This document shows, in pieces, positions 12,050-24,526 of a stretch of DNA of 64,000 nt. A program made the translations under genes and the position numbers. The notes under the pieces were generated by a model. The model worked only from the letters and a program-made list of their open reading frames with translations. It made no database searches and was not told the DNA's origin. Origin of the DNA: Limnomonas spitsbergensis (lineage: Eukaryota > Chlorophyta > Chlorophyceae > Chlamydomonadales); contig JAYJMM010000021.1 in the NCBI GenBank assembly GCA_037349105.1, positions 992,001 through 1,056,000 on the forward strand, read 5' to 3'. How positions within the stretch are numbered: position 1 is the first letter of the stretch; the number at the start of each line of letters is the position of its first letter.

Positions 12050-12069
12050 TGTTTCTTGGGTGATGATTT

Positions 12070-12074
12070 TTACA
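12070..12074 (-). promoter_or_regulatory. TGTAA polyadenylation signal for ALKBH8
   Basis: On the minus strand TGTAA (within GGACTGTAAAAATC) lies about 115 bases past the ALKBH8 stop codon. TGTAA is the usual chlorophyte signal. Placement is by motif and position only. Confidence 0.55.
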
Positions 12075-12187
12075 GTCCAGCAGAGCAATCCATTTGATTC
12101 ATGGCACCGGATGGAGCACGACGTAAGCTATGACAGCGAGCAAAACAACCCTGCCCCCCCTGGACAATCGACCCGCATTCAACCTTA

Positions 12188-15100
12188 TTACGCCCCCCTC
12201 TCAAACACCAGGCACCAATTGCTTTTATCATAGAACACGTCCAGGGTGCGCGCTCCCGGCACTGAGGCCACCAGCCCCTGCAGCTCCTCACTCGTGAACA
12301 GGTGGTAGTAGCGCTGGAAGACCACCGAGCCCTTCTTCACATCCACCTGAAAAAGGGGGAGGGGTGATGACAGCTTGGAGGGGCAGGCAACAGCGCCGAG
12401 CAGGTGGCACATGCTTAAAGCTCCTGTTGCTGAGTGCCTCCTTACCGACAACTGGAACCGTGAAGTGTTCAAGCCCCAAGAAGAAAGTCAATACGTTCCA
12501 GGTGAAAACTCGGTGCTGCTAGATTAAGCAAGGCTGCAGCTATCATGCTTTACGTCCAATTTTTTATTACTGTTACCGGTCTTGTAACGGTGTTAAACAA
12601 AACGTTCGTTGTTCAAGGAACATTGTTGCGGGCATCCTGCTTGTTACCTGCACCCGCTGCTTGTTGAGGGCGCCTTGAGCTTCCGCCCGGTGACAGGGCA
12701 GGTTCCACGGAACAAAGAAATCCGCACTTATGTCCAAATCAGCAGCGGGGCAGGCCCCTGCCGGCTCCCCCTGCAGTAGCTGGACCTCCCCAGTCGGAGC
12801 TGTAGAGCCCGGCTGCTGATTGGCTGCAGGTAAGGCTGAAGCGGCTCCGTTACCAGCAGGCATGCTGGTCTTGGAGATGTCCAGATCCGGATCTGCTAGA
12901 TCTTGATCGGGTTTGGGGATCCGCTTCCACTTTTTGATGGTCTTGTCAGGATCCTCCTGCTCAGTTGCCCAGACAGTCACCTGTAGCGGGTGAAGGAATG
13001 TAGTCTAGGGTGGCAGCGCACATATTCGACCCATCCAGTGAGTGTGGCCCTCATATACCGTAGGATGGAAACTTGAAAACAAAGATACACAAAAACGCCC
13101 CATTCGGCGAATGCTGGAGAATAGAAATGATTCACGGGACCTCAAAACAGTGCATGGGCATGGGCATGGGGACACCATGCAATATGCAGTAGAAATGCAG
13201 GTAGAAATTTATATTTGATGTAGGGGCAGCTAGCAACATGTCGCATTTTCTTTAAGCAACGTGAGCATGAAGAATATGCAACATCCTATGGTCGTGGGCT
13301 CATGGCGTGGACAGAGTTGACAGCCCGTGGGATATATATATATATATTTTTTTTTGATTCATACTGTTATAAATTTTGCAGCCCGGCCTCGAGAGGTCTG
13401 ATGCAGCCCGGCATCAATCCAGGCCAGCAGGATCTCTCCGCACTCTGCAATACAGGCCACTCACCCTGGGCAGCCTGAGCTGCCGCGGGCGCCAACCCTA
13501 GATCCAGAGCCTACCACAAACACGCCCTCCGCTATCACGGCCCTTAGCGGACTCACAATCACCCTCCCACTAACGTGCCCCCCCTGCTATCACGGCCCCC
13601 AGCAGACTCACGATTGCCCTCCCCCCTGGTCTGAGCAGGGCCAGCATCTGCTCCAGCAGCCGCCGCCTGCGTCCCGCGCTGCTCAAGTGATGCAGCACCG
13701 CGATGCAGAGCGCAGCGTCGCAGCTGCCGGCCCGGTAGGGGAGATTGAGCGCGTCTGCCACAAACACGTCTGCACCCGGTGGCGCCCCGGGTGCAAAGTT
13801 ACTCCCGGGGATGCCGACTGGCTGCAGCCTGCGAGCTGCAACGGAGGCCAGGCCTGCACGAAACAAGTGTGAAGGACAAAGGATGTCAAATCCATCATGA
13901 CCATCGGGGTGTCTCTTTTCAGAGGCCAAGCAAATGCACTCTTGCAGGAGGGCCAAGCGTTTGAGCTTTGGGGATATGCAGGCTCGCAAGGCAGTTGTCA
14001 GCTGTTCGTCCGCAGAGTCAGCCAGTAGCACACGCCCTTGAAATAAACAGCGGTCCCAGTAAGCATAACAAATTGTGTCAACAACGTTAATGCATTTGTG
14101 GGGCCGGCCGCGCCAAGAATGCCCTAAGTATTCATGCAATTGCTGGCCCGGCCATCGGGGTGCCTACCCATCAAATCAAATCCCCCTCTTCTCCCTAGTG
14201 GCCCTTAAGCAACCCATACACCATGCAGTCTGCATTCATGCCCCATGCAGTCTGCACCTCGAGCCATGCATCATGCCCCTGGCAGCCTGCACCTCGCGCC
14301 ATGCATCATGCCCCATGCAGCCTGCACCATGCATGCATGATGCATCCGGTACCTGGGCTGCGATCGCTGCCGATGACCGCCACATCCGGTCGCACTCCAA
14401 AGTACTTTCCGTTCCCACATCCAACCTGAATAGGAGCGGGTCGTAAACAGAGGCAGCTTGAGAGGGTTGCGCTGAGGGGAGTCCGCCAGTCCAGGCATTC
14501 AACACCGTCCTGATGACAAGGTTCGTCCCCTGCCAGTCCATTGAGGCTTCAGGCCAGATACAGCTCCCTCTTGTTGTTAAGTGTGAGCCGTGCCTACCCA
14601 GCTGCCGAGGTGTAGGACAATCAAGCAGCGGAAGTCCATTCACGATCATATTCACAAACCTATTCAGGATCCTATTCATAACCCTATCCACCAGTACTGA
14701 GCACCTCATGCTCCGGTATGACAAGGGCACCATCAGAATGTTGTGAATCATCTTCGCTGCTCCCTGAAGTCCTAAGGCTGATGCAGCCTTAAACTTGATG
14801 AAGGCTGGCGTGTGAGAGGGTTGGATTTGCACCCTCATGCTCGCGTCACCAGCACCCACCCCCGAGCTCTCTAGATCCAAACCCTCCTCCCCAATAGCGC
14901 AAACCCACAACATCTTCATTCTACGTTGAATTCAGATCCACACCGTCATCACACAAAGTTCATACCCGCATCCTGGCAACTGCACTTACGTCAGCTACCA
15001 CCGCCCCCTTGGGCAGAGCGTCCATGAAGATCTTGACCTTCGGCCAGATGGCGAATCTGGAAGGGAGCAACACAGCAAACAAGACCACGCTCGGTCACAC

Positions 15101-18100
15101 ATCCAGAAGTATGAACACAAACACGGGACAGGTCTTTTCTGTGCAGAGACTGTTTTCAAGCCGGGAACTGGTGCTCAGCAGATGAACCCAGATGAGAACC
15201 CATACAGGACAATCCTCCAAGCCATACCTGCGGGGCGGCATGCTGCACATTTTACCTCCGACCGCCCTACATGCAATACCTGCGGGGCGGCGTGCCTCAC
15301 ATTTCACCTCCCCCGCCCTTCCTGCACCTGGTCACACTCCGTACTGCGCTATGGCCCTCTGCGCCCCAGCACCCTCCCCCCCCTGTACAGTATGCCTCAC
15401 GCCTCCCCGGCCCATCAGTCAGACTGACCTAGTGGCACTGCAGTGTCGCGCTATAAAACCAAGGCCCCTCCCGCCCCATGCGCCGCTACATATTGTGTCT
15501 CATCCCCCCTCACTTGATAGTGCTGAAGTATTGCGCTATTGCGTTATTCACCTGCAACCCTCCTCCCCCCCCGCCCCCCCCGCCCCTATCTCCCCCCCCC
15601 ACTCACCGTTGCACTGAAGTGCAGCGTCACAACCTGCACCCCTCACCCCACACAGACCTCCCGCCCCTTCCCCCCCCTCGCTCACCTAGTGGCACTGAAG
15701 TGTTGCGCTATAGCGTCATAAACCTGCACCACATGCTCCGACTCCAGCTGCTTCAGGGCAGCCTCGGGGGCCAACCGGATCGGCAGACTAGGACCCCCTG
15801 CGCTGCCGCCTGCCCCCGCTTGCTCCCCCCTGCTGCCCGCCCCCGCCACACTATCGGGAGCTGCTGTCGCCACGCTATTGGGGTCTGCTGTCGCCGTTCT
15901 ATCAGGAGCTCCTGCCGCCGCGCCTGAGCTCTTTAGCGCCAACCGAGTTGGCACCAGGGGCGCGGCCTGACTGTCGCAGCAATCAGGGTACGGGCAGGCG
16001 CATGCAAAGCCACGGACCTGCGCATGGGGCACATGGGGATGAGGGGAGATGGGGGGACAGGCGCAGGAAGCTTATCACTCACAGGGGACAGGAAGCTTAT
16101 CACTCACAGGGGACAGGAAGCTTATCACTCACAGGGGACAGGAAGCTTATCACTCACAGCGGACAGGAAGCTTATCACTCACAGCGGACAGGAAGCTTAT
16201 CACTCACAGGGGACAGGAAGCTTATCACTCACAGGGGACAGGAAGCTTATCACTCACAGGGGACAGGAAGCTTATCACTCACAGCGGACAGGAAGCTTAT
16301 CACTCACAGGGGACAGGAAGCTTATCACTCACAGGGGACAGGAAGCTTATCACTCACAGGGGACAGGAAGCTTATCACTCACAGGAGACAGGAAGCTTAT
16401 AACTCACAGGGGACAGGAAGCTTATCACTCACAGGGGACAGGAAGCTTATCACTCACAGCGGACAGGAAGCTTATCACTCACATGGGACAGGAAGCTTAT
16501 CACTCACAGGGGACAGGAAGCTTATCACTCACAGCGGACAGGAAGCTTATCACTCACAGGGGACAGGAAGCTTATCACTCACAGGGGACAGGAAGCTTAT
16601 CACTCACAGGGGACAGGAAGCTTATCACTCACAGGGGACAGGAAGCTTATAACTCACAGGGGACAGGAAGCTTATCACTCACAGGGGACAGGAAGCTTAT
16701 CACTCACAGGGGACAGGAAGCTTATCACTCACAGGGGACAGGAAGCTTATCACTCACAGGGGACAGGAAGCTTATCACTCACAGGGGACAGGAAGCTTAT
16801 CACTCACAGGGGACAGGAAGCTTATCACTCACAGGGGACAGGAAGCTTATCACTCACAGGGGACAGGAAGCTTATCACTCACAGGGGACAGGAAGCTTAT
16901 CACTCACAGCGGACAGGAAGCTTATCACTCACAGGGGACAGGAAGCTTATCACTCACAGGGGACAGGAAGCTTATCACTCACAGGGGACAGGAAGCTTAT
17001 CACTCACAGGGGACAGGAAGCTTATCACTCACAGCGGACAGGAAGCTTATCACTCACAGGGGACAGGAAGCTTATCACTCACAGGGGACAGGAAGCTTAT
17101 CACTCACAGGGGACAGGAAGCTTATCACTCACAGGGGACAGGAAGCTTATCACTCACAGGGGACAGGAAGCTTATCACTCACAGCGGACAGGAAGCTTAT
17201 CACTCACAGGGGACAGGAAGCTTATCACTCACAGGGGACAGGAAGCTTATCACTCACAGGGGACAGGAAGCTTATCACTCACAGCGGACAGGAAGCTTAT
17301 CACTCACAGGGGACAGGAAGCTTATCACTCACAGCGGACAGGAAGCTTATCACTCACAGGGGACAGGAAGCTTATCACTCACAGGGGACAGGAAGCTTAT
17401 CACTCACAGGGGACAGGAAGCTTATCACTCACAGGGGACAGGAAGCTTATCACTCACAGGGGACAGGAAGCTTATCACTCACAGGGGACAGGAAGCTTAT
17501 CACTCACAGGGGACAGGAAGCTTATCACTCACAGCGGACAGGAAGCTTATCACTCACAGCGGACAGGAAGCTTATCACTCACAGGGGACAGGAAGCTTAT
17601 CACTCACAGGGGACAGGAAGCTTATCACTCACAGGGGAGTAGGGGACAGGAAGCTTATCACTCACACGCTCCCTGCTCCTACAGCACATGCAGGTAGAGG
17701 GGGCTGCTGCAGCTACCTAGGCCCTTCATGCACAGGGATCAATGCCAGGGTTCACGGCCAGGGTTCACTGCCAGGGTTCACATTTAGGGTTAAAGCATTT
17801 AGGGTTTAGGGCCAGGGTTCAATTTTAGGGTTTAGGGTTCAAGGTCAGGGTTCACATTTAGGGTTCACGGTCAAGGTTCACGGTCAGGGTTCACACTTAG
17901 GGTTACAAAGCATAAATAAGGTTCACAATTAAGGTTCACAGTTAGGTTTCAAATACGACAGTGTTCACAATCAGGGTTCATGGTCAGGATTCATGATTCG
18001 GGCTCACGCCTGAAGTTCACGTTCAAATTCAAACTTGAGTATCCCACCTGTCTCAGTGTCAGAGACACCCGCGTCCCACGCTCCATCATGCCGCCCTGGA

Positions 18101-20992
18101 CCTGGTCAGCCCTCCTGGCCGTGATGCCATGCTGCCAGGCATACCTCGACTCCCCTGACATCACCAGGAGGGAGCGACGCGGGAGCAGCAGCTGCACCGA
18201 GCGATGACTAGTACCGCTGCTGCTGCTGCTGCACGGCGGCGGCGGTGGGGGCGGCGCTGGCTGGCCCTGGACTGCTGTGGGTTGCTCCAGGCTCTTGTCC
18301 AGTCCACGGCGGAGCTCCATGGCGCAGTGGCTGCCCAGAGACAGGGACACGATGGGGCCTGCCGGAAGTGCAAGGGTGGAGGCGCGGGCCGCAATCAGGG
18401 TTTTGAGGGCCAAGCGGCAAGGGGGGGGGGGAATAAGACCGCACAAAGGACGTCAAGAAACAAGGAGGGTGGAGAGGGATAGGGAGCCGGACGAGAACGG
18501 TATATAGAAAAAAGTTCCTCTGACAGAAACAAAGCGATTTGAGATCTGGCTGCGGCGGATCTCAGAGTCTTCTCCGGACACAGGCAGGGAGAAAGAAATG
18601 TCTGCACCCCACACAAACGTTACATACCATGATGTATAAGCATGAGTGTGGATTCTTTGACCCTCATGGGACCAGGCCAGCAGGAGCCGGTATGAGCATC
18701 ATTGAGGGCACACATAACAGAGAGCCACCACAGGTGGACAGTAGCCATGGCGCAAGTGCCCTGCCAGTTTTGAACATAGCGAAAGAAAGAAAACGCCCAA
18801 TGTGCCCTGAGGAATTCGAACGCGAAGGTACACACCTACAAGGCGGGGCATGCGGTTGTTGTACAAGACCCACCTGTGAAGGCAAAGTGTGTATCAACGT
18901 GTGAAGCGAGCCCCACACCTGGGGCGTACTCATTGGCGGTGACCTGCGGGTATCGGGAGAGAGCGTGAGTGTGCCTCCGGGCAGCAAGCGGGGAGCGTGA
19001 CAAACATCAGTGCATCACAGGTCTCATCCAAGGCCTAGGACTCGCATCTCTAGGCTTGCACTCGATCAACACAAGGACGTTCTGGTGAAGGGACTGGAAA
19101 TGTCCATGCCTGACATAGGTCACATTCTCTAAATGAACATACACCATGTCATGATGTAACCCGGACCCTAAACCCAAAACCTATGAACCCTGACCCCAAA
19201 ACTCATAAACCCTTTCCCTTAACCCCGGAACTCTGACCCTTGGCCCCAAACCCTAGTTCACCTGGTCCATCTTCTGGTTCACACTGTCGAGGGCGCCGAT
19301 CCTAGCTGCCAGTTCAGCAAGGAGGGGTGGGAGGGGTCCGATCGAGGCAGAGAAGCTGCGTGTCTGCGGGCGGGGGGTGGAGCGGGGGGGAGGGGGGGCA
19401 GCGATCTGTGCTGTGTGTGTATGTACGAGTGAAGTTTGAAAGGGGTCTGCAGCGGAGCGAGCAGGCCATTGTGCCCGTCAGATCTTCATCAATTACAGTG
19501 TGTAGGCTATGCGGACCTCAACATCGAAGCAGGCGCCTCAGCAGGGAACCCATCATCCGCCAGGCCCCGGGGACCGACCTGCAAGACTACCCAACCACAT
19601 ATCTCAGACAAACGCCCAGCAACCAGCTATTCAACACGCCACTCATCCCACTGTGTTAACTGCAATTCAAGCCACCATTTAAAGCATGACACCTGCCATG
19701 GTCCTCAACCCATCGTTTAATCTACCATAACAACTGACATTCAAACCATAATGCAATCTATCACGTCACCTGATATTCAAACCGCCATTCAACCGACCAT
19801 GTCTCCTGCTATGAACCCGGCATCGACTGAACACATCACCAGCTAACCAAGCCGCAATTCATCTCGCTTTTAACGAGTCTTGACACTCACTGCGTAGTCA
19901 AAGCGGAAGCCAAAGTGTTGCACCCTGCGGCGTGACACCCGCTCCCACAGAGATTCTGCAGCACCTGCCGGGCAGCTGCTCACAGTAGGCATAGTGGGAA
20001 GCAGTTCCACGGGCTGGCCCTCCGCGAGGCCGAGTTCTGTCTGGTCTGGGTGGGGGGTGTCCTCTAGGGATTGCAGCAGCAGCCGCTCCTCCTCCGCACT
20101 CAAAAAGTCTGGCACCAGGATCAGTCCTGGGATGCCAGTCTCTTCCGCAGTCAAGCAGATGTGTTCAGGGAGCTCCGGAGTATCAGCATCGCTGTCCACG
20201 GAATCCTGGAGATGTGAGCCACACATGTCAGTCCGTCACGCGGCACCGCGGCTGTTGTGGAAAATAATGCATCCGGACTGTTCCCGTTGTTATTTGCATT
20301 TGCCACTCAGGGTTCAGGGGTTGGGGTTCTGGGCTCTTGCATTGTATTTTAAATGCACAGCATGTATATTGAGGTGCTGAAGGGGTACTGTAAGTTTGAA
20401 TAGAGGTCAGCCGCAAGTGCACCCATGTGTTTGCATGGAGAGGTCGGTTTGGACTGGAGACTTAGGAGTCTCCGGGGGAGTCTCCAGGGGAGTCTCCGGG
20501 GGAGTCTCCGGAGGAGTCTCCGGGGGAAACAGCAGAGGCTAAGCTGCAAAGCCATCTGAGTGGTTTGTCGTATCATTACACACCCTTATGAGTGGGGGAT
20601 GCTAAGAGCCATTCAGGGGGGCAATGTAGCATGACATGAGGGTAGCATGCAAGCATGCGGCGCCTGTCTGGCAAGGGCGTGCTCACCGCTACTAATTTCG
20701 CATCTGCGAACTTCACGTTCTTGATTCCGCAAGCTTTCTTTGCTTCGTCGCTGCGCAGCGCCTCCATTGCTGCCGTGGCATCATGAACTTGATCAAAAAT
20801 TACAAAGCAAAAGTATGACGATGGCGAAGGAGTCACTATACGTTCGACATTGCCATATGCAGCGAATATGGAATGAATACTATCAGCCCCCTTGGATACA
20901 CTGGCTACGAACAAGAATCGAGTCGGCGTTCGTTGATTTTGTGGCCGGCCGAAAGTGTACGTTACGCCGGGCTCGGGAATAGTGCCGTCCAT
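12188..20992 (-). CDS. ALKBH8: ALKBH8: RRM-AlkB dioxygenase-tRNA wobble-uridine methyltransferase
   Basis: Bifunctional tRNA enzyme: the Trm9-like domain methylates cm5U34 to mcm5U, and the AlkB domain hydroxylates it. Eleven exons with matching phases, 5' to 3': 20992-20687, 20205-19891, 19363-19262, 18943-18874, 18358-18048, 16017-15686, 15056-14990, 14425-14353, 13853-13612, 12980-12648, 12346-12188; 769 residues, complete. Exon 1 is the RRM (RFLFVASVSKG, SYFCFVIFDQ). Exons 2-5 form the AlkB domain: EYAPGVGLASHVDTHFAFTG gives the HxD iron ligands, WQHGI the distal His, RVSLTLR the 2-oxoglutarate Arg. Exon 6 starts with CACPYPDCCDSQ, matching the Cys cluster that binds zinc in human ALKBH8, with the second His of HVDTH as likely fourth ligand. 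Exons 7-11 are the methyltransferase: VADVGCGNGKYFG (SAM), DALNLPYRAGSCDAAL, AVLHHLS, DFFVPWNLP, FQRYYHLFTSEEL. Start is the first ATG before the RRM. A Pro/Ser insert sits in exon 5. Confidence 0.95.
13325..13356. repeat. (TA)n plus T-run microsatellite
   Basis: GATATATATATATATA followed by a run of nine T, in the intron between ALKBH8 exons 9 and 10. Confidence 0.8.
13515..13620 (-). repeat. Tandem duplication of ALKBH8 exon 9 donor boundary
   Basis: Two copies of about 52 bp. The copy at about 13569-13620 includes the real exon end and donor (GCAATC then GTGAGTCTGCT on the minus strand). The copy at about 13517-13568 carries the same layout with changes (GTGATT then GTGAGTCCGCT). Confidence 0.85.
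15225..15325. repeat. Tandem duplication of about 50 bp in ALKBH8 intron
   Basis: Two copies of ACCTGCGGGGCGGC(A/G)TGC followed by ACATTT(T/C)ACCTCC. It lies within the intron between exons 6 and 7. Confidence 0.75.
15420..15735 (-). repeat. Four degenerate copies of ALKBH8 exon 6 donor boundary
   Basis: Copies of the plus-strand pattern AGTGGCACTGAAGTGTTGCG then CTATAGCGT...ACCTGCA lie near 15425-15465, 15512-15565, 15603-15640 and at the true exon end 15684-15735. The first three are in the intron directly downstream of exon 6. Confidence 0.8.
16070..17665. repeat. 25-bp minisatellite, about 63 copies
   Basis: Unit begins GGAAGCTTATCACTCACAGG and ends GGACA, so every copy holds a HindIII-type AAGCTT. 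Copies differ mostly at one position (CAGGGGACA versus CAGCGGACA). It fills most of the intron between ALKBH8 exons 5 and 6. Read in the gene's orientation, each unit contains CTGTGAGTGATAAG, a strong match to a 5' splice site. 25 is not a multiple of 3 and there is no stop in any plus frame, hence a spurious 557-residue ORF. Confidence 0.97.
17740..17965. repeat. Degenerate TTTAGGG / CAGGGTTCA repeats
   Basis: About 15 interspersed units of AGGGTTCAC, TTTAGGGTT and GTCAGGGTTCA directly after the 25-bp array, still in the ALKBH8 intron. They resemble interstitial telomere-type sequence. Confidence 0.7.
19155..19262. repeat. Degenerate CCCTAAACCC repeats
   Basis: Complementary-strand version of the telomere-like motif (CCCTAAACCCAAAACC, ACTCATAAACCC) in the intron just downstream of ALKBH8 exon 3. 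Confidence 0.6.
20455..20530. repeat. 12-bp repeat (GGAGTCTCCGGG), about 6 copies
   Basis: Short tandem array in ALKBH8 intron 1. GGAGTCTCC is nearly self-complementary (GGAGACTCC). Confidence 0.85.
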
Positions 20993-21074
20993 TTCCCGGC
21001 AAAACGGTCCGTCTTAGATTTGTTAGCCTGGACAGAAGAGAGAAAGAGCTGAGGAAAAGTGTACGAAAGTGTGG

Positions 21075-21140
21075 GGAATTCGAACTCCAGGCTTGATTCC
21101 CAACCCTCAACCCCAGGGTTCTCTTAACCACCCGACTTGG
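21075..21140 (-). repeat. Possible tRNA-derived SINE or tRNA relic
   Basis: On the minus strand an A-box-like TGGTTAAGAG (plus 21122-21131) is followed about 40 bases later by a B-box-like GAGTTCGAATTCC (plus 21076-21088). Acceptor-stem pairing is poor, so it is not an intact tRNA. A second GTTCGAATTCC occurs at about 18810-18822. Confidence 0.3.
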
Positions 21141-22139
21141 ACTAAGTTTAAGCCCCCCCAACCTCAGCCTTCCAACCAAAAGTTCAGGTACTGCCAAGGA
21201 GTTTGCGTCCTCACCGGCATAGCCATGGAGGCACAGAGCAGGAGAACCAATGCATAGGCCTGGACACCAGGTGGTGCCCATGTCAGCCTTATCCTCAACA
21301 AGCTCAGCTGTCCCCTGCGCTCACTAATGCCGCACAGGTACCGTACCGGTATGGCCGATTAGCCGTGTGGGCAGAACCCAACAGCAACTGTTGCATGCAG
21401 CCAAATGTATAAGAGTAGACATGTCCCCAGCTTTCCACAGCTTGACTGCTTGGGCCGTGTCCAGGCCCTCGGCAGTGATGAGGCCCAGCCCCTGCCCAAG
21501 CGGTGGAACTCTCCGGTGCGGACATTCTTTCTTGTCACCTCGCTCTGTTTCGACATAATCTTACTTCACACTTTCAACAAAGGGGGGGCAAAACAAAAAT
21601 TTAGACCCCATGCCCCCAAGTTGTAGAGCTTAACGAGAGCATTCCAAATCTGTTCTTAAATTTATTGGCCCTGGGGGCTGTGGGGTATATGGGGGGACAA
21701 AGCTGGGGGGGCGCGTGGGTGGTATCGAAACAATCCAATAACTGAAAAATGCATGTACGGTATTATTTTCTGGAGCTCTGTTGAGGCTGGCAGCGGCACC
21801 TCTGTTTTCTTCATGCCATTTTCATCGTAAAATATTGCTTGAATTACCGTATGACCCTCTAGCCCCCCATATTGAGGGTTTGGCTCCATTGGACACACCC
21901 ATAAACCAGCTGAGCCAGCCTTAGAAAAAGCCGTGTTATATGCATCACATTATAGATTTGGTCTGGTTTACCATGAATAAGCACACCATTTGTGGTCCTT
22001 GTGGCAAGATCCGTAAGTCCGTTGGCCCTGTCGGACACCACCAGAATGGAAGGGAGTGAATGGCAGCTTCCGCGCTACGTCTTCTGTGATTCGAAGCGGC
22101 AGAGAACGCTCGGTTCCGCTCACGTAATGTTTTCTGACT

Positions 22140-22336
22140 GGGGCTTATCTCCTGCACTATGGGGTTCATTCCCACGCCACTGTCGTGGTTGTGTGCTAGT
22201 TGCTTGCCCAGGGGGGTCACTGGTTTTCGCTTTCTGTCCTAGTGTATCAAGTGCCTGTACCGGTTTACGGGCACATGTCCCATGCATCAAATTTGATGCT
22301 GTGATGGACTGTAAAATCTGCACAAAACTTCACTTC
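22140..22336 (+). repeat. Dispersed repeat, copy A
   Basis: Aligns by eye with 56874-57092. Shared blocks are GGGCTTATC, CCCACG..ACTG.CGTG, GTTGCTTGCCCAGG, TTTACGGGCA/TTTACAGGCA, CCCCATGCATCAA-type, TGATGCT and TGGACTG.AAAA with CTTCAC at the end. Diverged, no coding capacity seen. Confidence 0.7.
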
Positions 22337-24526
22337 ACGTTCCACCCCTAGCTACTCCTGCTGCTGCCCCAACTCAGCCGACACCTGCCAGCCCGCCAGC
22401 CTCTCCATCTCCACTATCTGACTATCTCCGGCTGGGAATGAGGCTGCAACAGCGTCGCCTCCCTCGCCAGATGTTACGACATTGCGAAACATGTCATTGT
22501 TAGCATTAGACGGTAGTCATTAGCCTGGCTGAGCCCAGTACCAAAATTGACTGCTGGCATGAATTGTCACCACCTTACTTAATGAAGTAAACCAATAGAA
22601 GCACCTTGGCGAGCTGATCAAAATGCACTCCTTACATGCCCTGTCATTTTGAATTTTGACTGAGATGTTTGAATTCCAAAGGGGTCCGGAGGCGTTACGT
22701 GGGTAGGTGGGTGGCTTGGATGCTCGTTTTTATTTTTGGGCATGGGGTCTCTGTTTTTTTTGCCCACCCCCCTCACTTTTTAAATCAATCATTAAGGAGT
22801 GGGATTTTAAATTGCCTACTGAAGTACCAGTACCGTCGTTCGCGTTCATGCACCCCAAGGAAAAAGTGTAATTTATAAATTTGCGCAGTCTTGCATTGGA
22901 TCATCGACAAATATTATAATCTTTCACGCAAACTGCCATACCAATGGAGGACGCTCACAGGTCAGCGAATTTGTAACCTCGGCCTGCCAAATTACCGTGC
23001 GGCTCTGGAAAGTACTGGAGTGATTTAATAGCGCACAAGCAGTACCGGCATGCGCTGATGCGCATATCTCAAATTCTGCTTATGCTTATACCGAAATGCG
23101 CAGTACGGTATGGTTCTGAAAGCTGCCTACCGCATATCCCATCCAGGATCATAACTCACCCAACAGTTAAATTTGGCTACGAAAGGGGCCCGGGTGCTGA
23201 GGGCACAATCATGGACTGGGTGTGCCTAAAGTATCCCTTTCTCAGTGCACAGACCTCACCAGGCAGCTACGTAAGGGAGGGACAGACTTCCATTTGTACC
23301 GGGGCAGGCTTTTAAGGGATGCCCTAGCTTTTGTGGGAAATGCGGCGGATCTCGTTGAGCTTAACCATATCAGAGACTGGAGACCTCGTTGACTGTCGTT
23401 TTTGTCAGCCTTTTGTCGGTCCCTCTAATCTCGTGGACTGTCTTTCATTCCTATTCTTCTTCTTTCCCGACCCATCCCCCTCCCCCCTTCCACCCAACAG
23501 GTGGGATTCCCAACCTGTTAAGTATGTTTTAGCAGGGCTCAGACGGGTAACCGCATAAACCTCTTGGCCCTGCTTGGTAGGCCCGGCTGCGTTGGGGTCA
23601 AAATGTCTTGTAATCAGGGCATGAAATAGGTGGTGATACATGGTATGGAACTTGGAGTTCTGGGAATGTACCCCCTAACTCGGATACCTAAATTTCCCTA
23701 ATCCTCATTATCTAAATTATATTAAGGAAGGCGCTTCACTAAATTATGTCGGCCCTTTGACATGAACTGCTGCGCACACTTAAATTAATCCGTTGGCCTG
23801 GATCGCCCTCCTTGAATGTTAAGCCAGGTCTGCTGCGTGGGCCCAATCCAAGCCAGGAGCATGGACCCAGCTGCAGCGCAGCACATCACATGGCGGAGGG
23901 AGGTGGAGGGCATGGGTGGCAGCCGCCAGGGACACAAACATAGGTGAGTGGGTGTGCGCCATGCGTGCGGTGTACCAGGGACATGTTTTGAAAGCCTCCC
24001 ACTCGTCCTTCTAGCTTGACCCAATCCCTTGCGTACCGCTTTTGGAAGAACAACCGGACACCGCCATGATTGAGCGATGCACGAACATTTTATCAGCAGC
24101 ATTTCCTACGGGTACACTTACATGGTTGATTAGCCTTACTGTTGCCTACCGGTTAGGTACAAATGCTAAAAGCTCATCACCTACCTAGGCATACAAAAAA
24201 TGCCACTCCTAATCTAGCTGCTAAATACGTCACGCCACCATGAATCCATGTCGTCATGATTGTCAGATGTAGAGATATGTGTAGTGGATGTTCTGAGACG
24301 TTACCGAGTCACATTGAATCTAAATACGGCCGCGTCAAAAGCATATATTTATTTATCTGTCGTGGGTGTATAACAGGCCCAGGTCCATCCAAATCATGGA
24401 ACTGGATGGGTGGAATGGGTGCCATCCCACGGGCACCCCCACCATCACATACAGCATCTCTAAGGCACGGCAATCCATACATTGCTGTGTCCATTGCCGT
24501 GACATGCCACCCTCCCCCTCTCTTGC

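Larger units (their letters stand above)
20993..24526. other. Spacer between ALKBH8 5' end and WDR81 3' end
   Basis: Contains the ALKBH8 upstream region, a tRNA-like relic (about 21075-21140), a copy of a dispersed repeat (about 22140-22336) and A/T-richer unique sequence. Short frames on both strands lack domains and splice support. I see no convincing gene in these 3.5 kb. Confidence 0.4.

Noticed and set aside
16070..17665. CRISPR array
   Set aside because: Direct repeats have no unique spacers; it is a plain tandem minisatellite in a eukaryotic intron.
16024..17697. 557-residue repeat protein (GQEAYHSQ...)
   Set aside because: Translation of the 25-bp minisatellite, open in all plus frames because the unit has no stop. 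It is antisense to ALKBH8.
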